Positions 5,782 through 6,498 of a DNA stretch of 6,498 bases are shown in pieces. Both the position numbers and the translations under genes were made by a program. The stretch comes from Candidatus Omnitrophota bacterium (lineage in GTDB: Bacteria; Omnitrophota; Gorgyraeia; Tantalellales; Tantalellaceae). Position 1 is the stretch's first letter. Each line of letters starts with the position of its first letter. The DNA is taken from contig JAGLIU010000066.1 in NCBI GenBank assembly GCA_023142805.1, positions 1 to 6,498 on the forward strand. Direction: 5' to 3'. A model generated the notes under the pieces. That model made no database searches. It saw only the letters and a program-made list of their open reading frames with translations, and was not told where the DNA came from.

Positions 5782-5802
5782 GGATCTCTGATCCTGTTTT
5801 TT
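5782..5802 (+). terminator. Weak terminator-like hairpin
   Basis: A 5-base-pair stem GGATC/GATCC with a TCT loop is followed by TG and six T. It is short, and no upstream transcript is obvious because csp already has a strong terminator. Confidence 0.25.
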
Positions 5803-5900
5803 GTGGTCGCTTGGCACTTCATTTGTAATGACACATTGATGGTGTTTTTTCTTTACGGGGCCAAACTATCGCGAATAATATTCTTTATTGATTAAATCGG

Positions 5901-5929
5901 TTGACTGCATAATATCACTATTATATAAT
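5901..5929 (+). promoter_or_regulatory. Strong sigma-70-type promoter of the secreted charged protein gene
   Basis: TTGACT (5901-5906, five of six) and TATAAT (5924-5929, perfect) are separated by exactly 17 bases. Transcription should start near 5936, giving a leader of about 90 bases before the ATG at 6028. Confidence 0.8.
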
Positions 5930-6027
5930 CTATTGAGAATGAAAAACGATTTCACCAACCCAAACCTACTTAATAATATTATCCATTTTTCAAATATGGC
6001 TTTCTTATACCCAGAGAGGTGCAAGTT

Positions 6028-6498
6028 ATGAACAAAAAAACGACAGTTATACTAATTTCGTTTTTTCTTTGTGTGTCCATTGTTAATGTTTCTTTAGCGC
6101 AGGAACAGATAAGCGGACGGATAATCGAGATCAATCGAGATCTTGATGTTGTATTTATAAACAAGGGGAAAGAATTTCTTAATATCGGCGATATTGTGAA
6201 GATCTATGACGGAGGTCAGTTCATAAGCTATTTGAAAGTGGTTCAGATCTTAGAAAAAGTCGCGGCGCTTTCTTCTTTTCAAGACGCGAAAGTCGGTTCT
6301 GAAATGATAAGTTTTGAAGAAATAACCGTAGGGAATACTTTTGTCAAGGCGGACAAAGAGGATTATGAAAAAAAGGAAAAACATAAAAGCAAGGAAGGGA
6401 TGAAGCCTTCTTTTTTTCAGGAAGTTCCCGGAACGGAAAAACAAGAGGATAAAACCGGATACGAAGAAAAAACAAAAACACGGGAAATAGAAGAAAAT
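6028..6498 (+). CDS. Secreted protein with a Lys/Glu-rich tail, function unknown (runs off right edge)
   Basis: The first 157 residues are visible and the frame is still open at the edge. AGAGGT lies seven bases before the ATG. A clear signal peptide (MNKK, then hydrophobic 7-23) should be cut after SLA at residue 24. Residues about 28-84 look like a small beta-rich domain (ISGRIIEINRDLDVVFINKG, then FLNIGDIVKIYDGGQFISYLKVVQIL), a layout seen in exported proteins with SH3-like or OB-like folds (FlgT-C-like domains are one possibility). From about residue 107 the protein turns into a very charged, Lys/Glu-rich, probably disordered tail. A strong promoter stands upstream. I do not recognise the family; the missing C-terminus may hold the functional domain. 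Confidence 0.85.
   Translation, partial: MNKKTTVILISFFLCVSIVNVSLAQEQISGRIIEINRDLDVVFINKGKEFLNIGDIVKIYDGGQFISYLKVVQILEKVAALSSFQDAKVGSEMISFEEITVGNTFVKADKEDYEKKEKHKSKEGMKPSFFQEVPGTEKQEDKTGYEEKTKTREIEEN

Larger units (their letters stand above)
5674..6027. other. 354-base intergenic region before the secreted charged protein
   Basis: No credible gene was seen. A small terminator-like hairpin (GGATC/GATCC, 5782-5794, followed by TG and a run of T to 5802) lies in the first half. The second half holds a near-consensus promoter (5901-5929) and then an AT-rich leader of about 90 bases with a weak hairpin near 5983-5999 (CCAT/ATGG ends). No known riboswitch or RNA family was recognised. Confidence 0.6.

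Overview
The window is about 6.5 kb of AT-rich, gene-dense bacterial DNA. Secreted proteins with signal peptides, an AsmA-like protein and strong AGGAG-type ribosome binding sites point to a diderm (Gram-negative-type) bacterium. The paired TIGR03546/TIGR03545 genes, a SYLF/YSC84 protein and a lysine/glutamate-rich secreted protein would fit an environmental lineage such as Omnitrophota or another PVC-like or spirochaete-like group. That placement is an inference and is not proven by the sequence.

Layout: bases 1-684 (minus strand) hold the N-terminal part of a PAS-domain sensor histidine kinase that runs off the left edge. A 340-base divergent intergenic region follows, holding a probable promoter for the kinase and a short minus-strand frame that looks like a coding remnant. 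On the plus strand, 1025-1967 is a two-gene unit: a small membrane-anchored protein, then a compact VIT1/CCC1-family transporter. After about 290 bases, 2261-4136 is a tightly coupled pair: a DUF2062-like membrane protein (TIGR03546 type) and an AsmA-like anchored protein (TIGR03545 type). Next come a stand-alone PpiC-type parvulin (4239-4517) and an exported SYLF/YSC84 protein (4669-5214).

Bases 5263-5673 form a cold-shock gene module: a promoter, a strong intrinsic-terminator hairpin inside the leader, a CspA-family gene and a second strong terminator. The right arm of the leader terminator can also pair, with wobbles, with a segment overlapping the csp ribosome binding site. The leader may therefore be an attenuator, an RNA switch or a separate short RNA. 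After a 354-base gap with a near-consensus sigma-70 promoter (TTGACT-17-TATAAT), a secreted protein with a highly charged tail starts at 6028 and runs off the right edge.

Most of the genes concern the envelope or stress: sensing (kinase), ion transport (VIT), envelope or lipid handling (TIGR03545/6, SYLF), protein folding (PpiC) and RNA chaperoning (Csp). They appear to be separate short transcription units rather than one pathway. I see no mobile element, CRISPR array, tRNA or rRNA. The least explained item is the csp leader; the TIGR03545/6 pair is the most interesting protein system, but its family is already catalogued.
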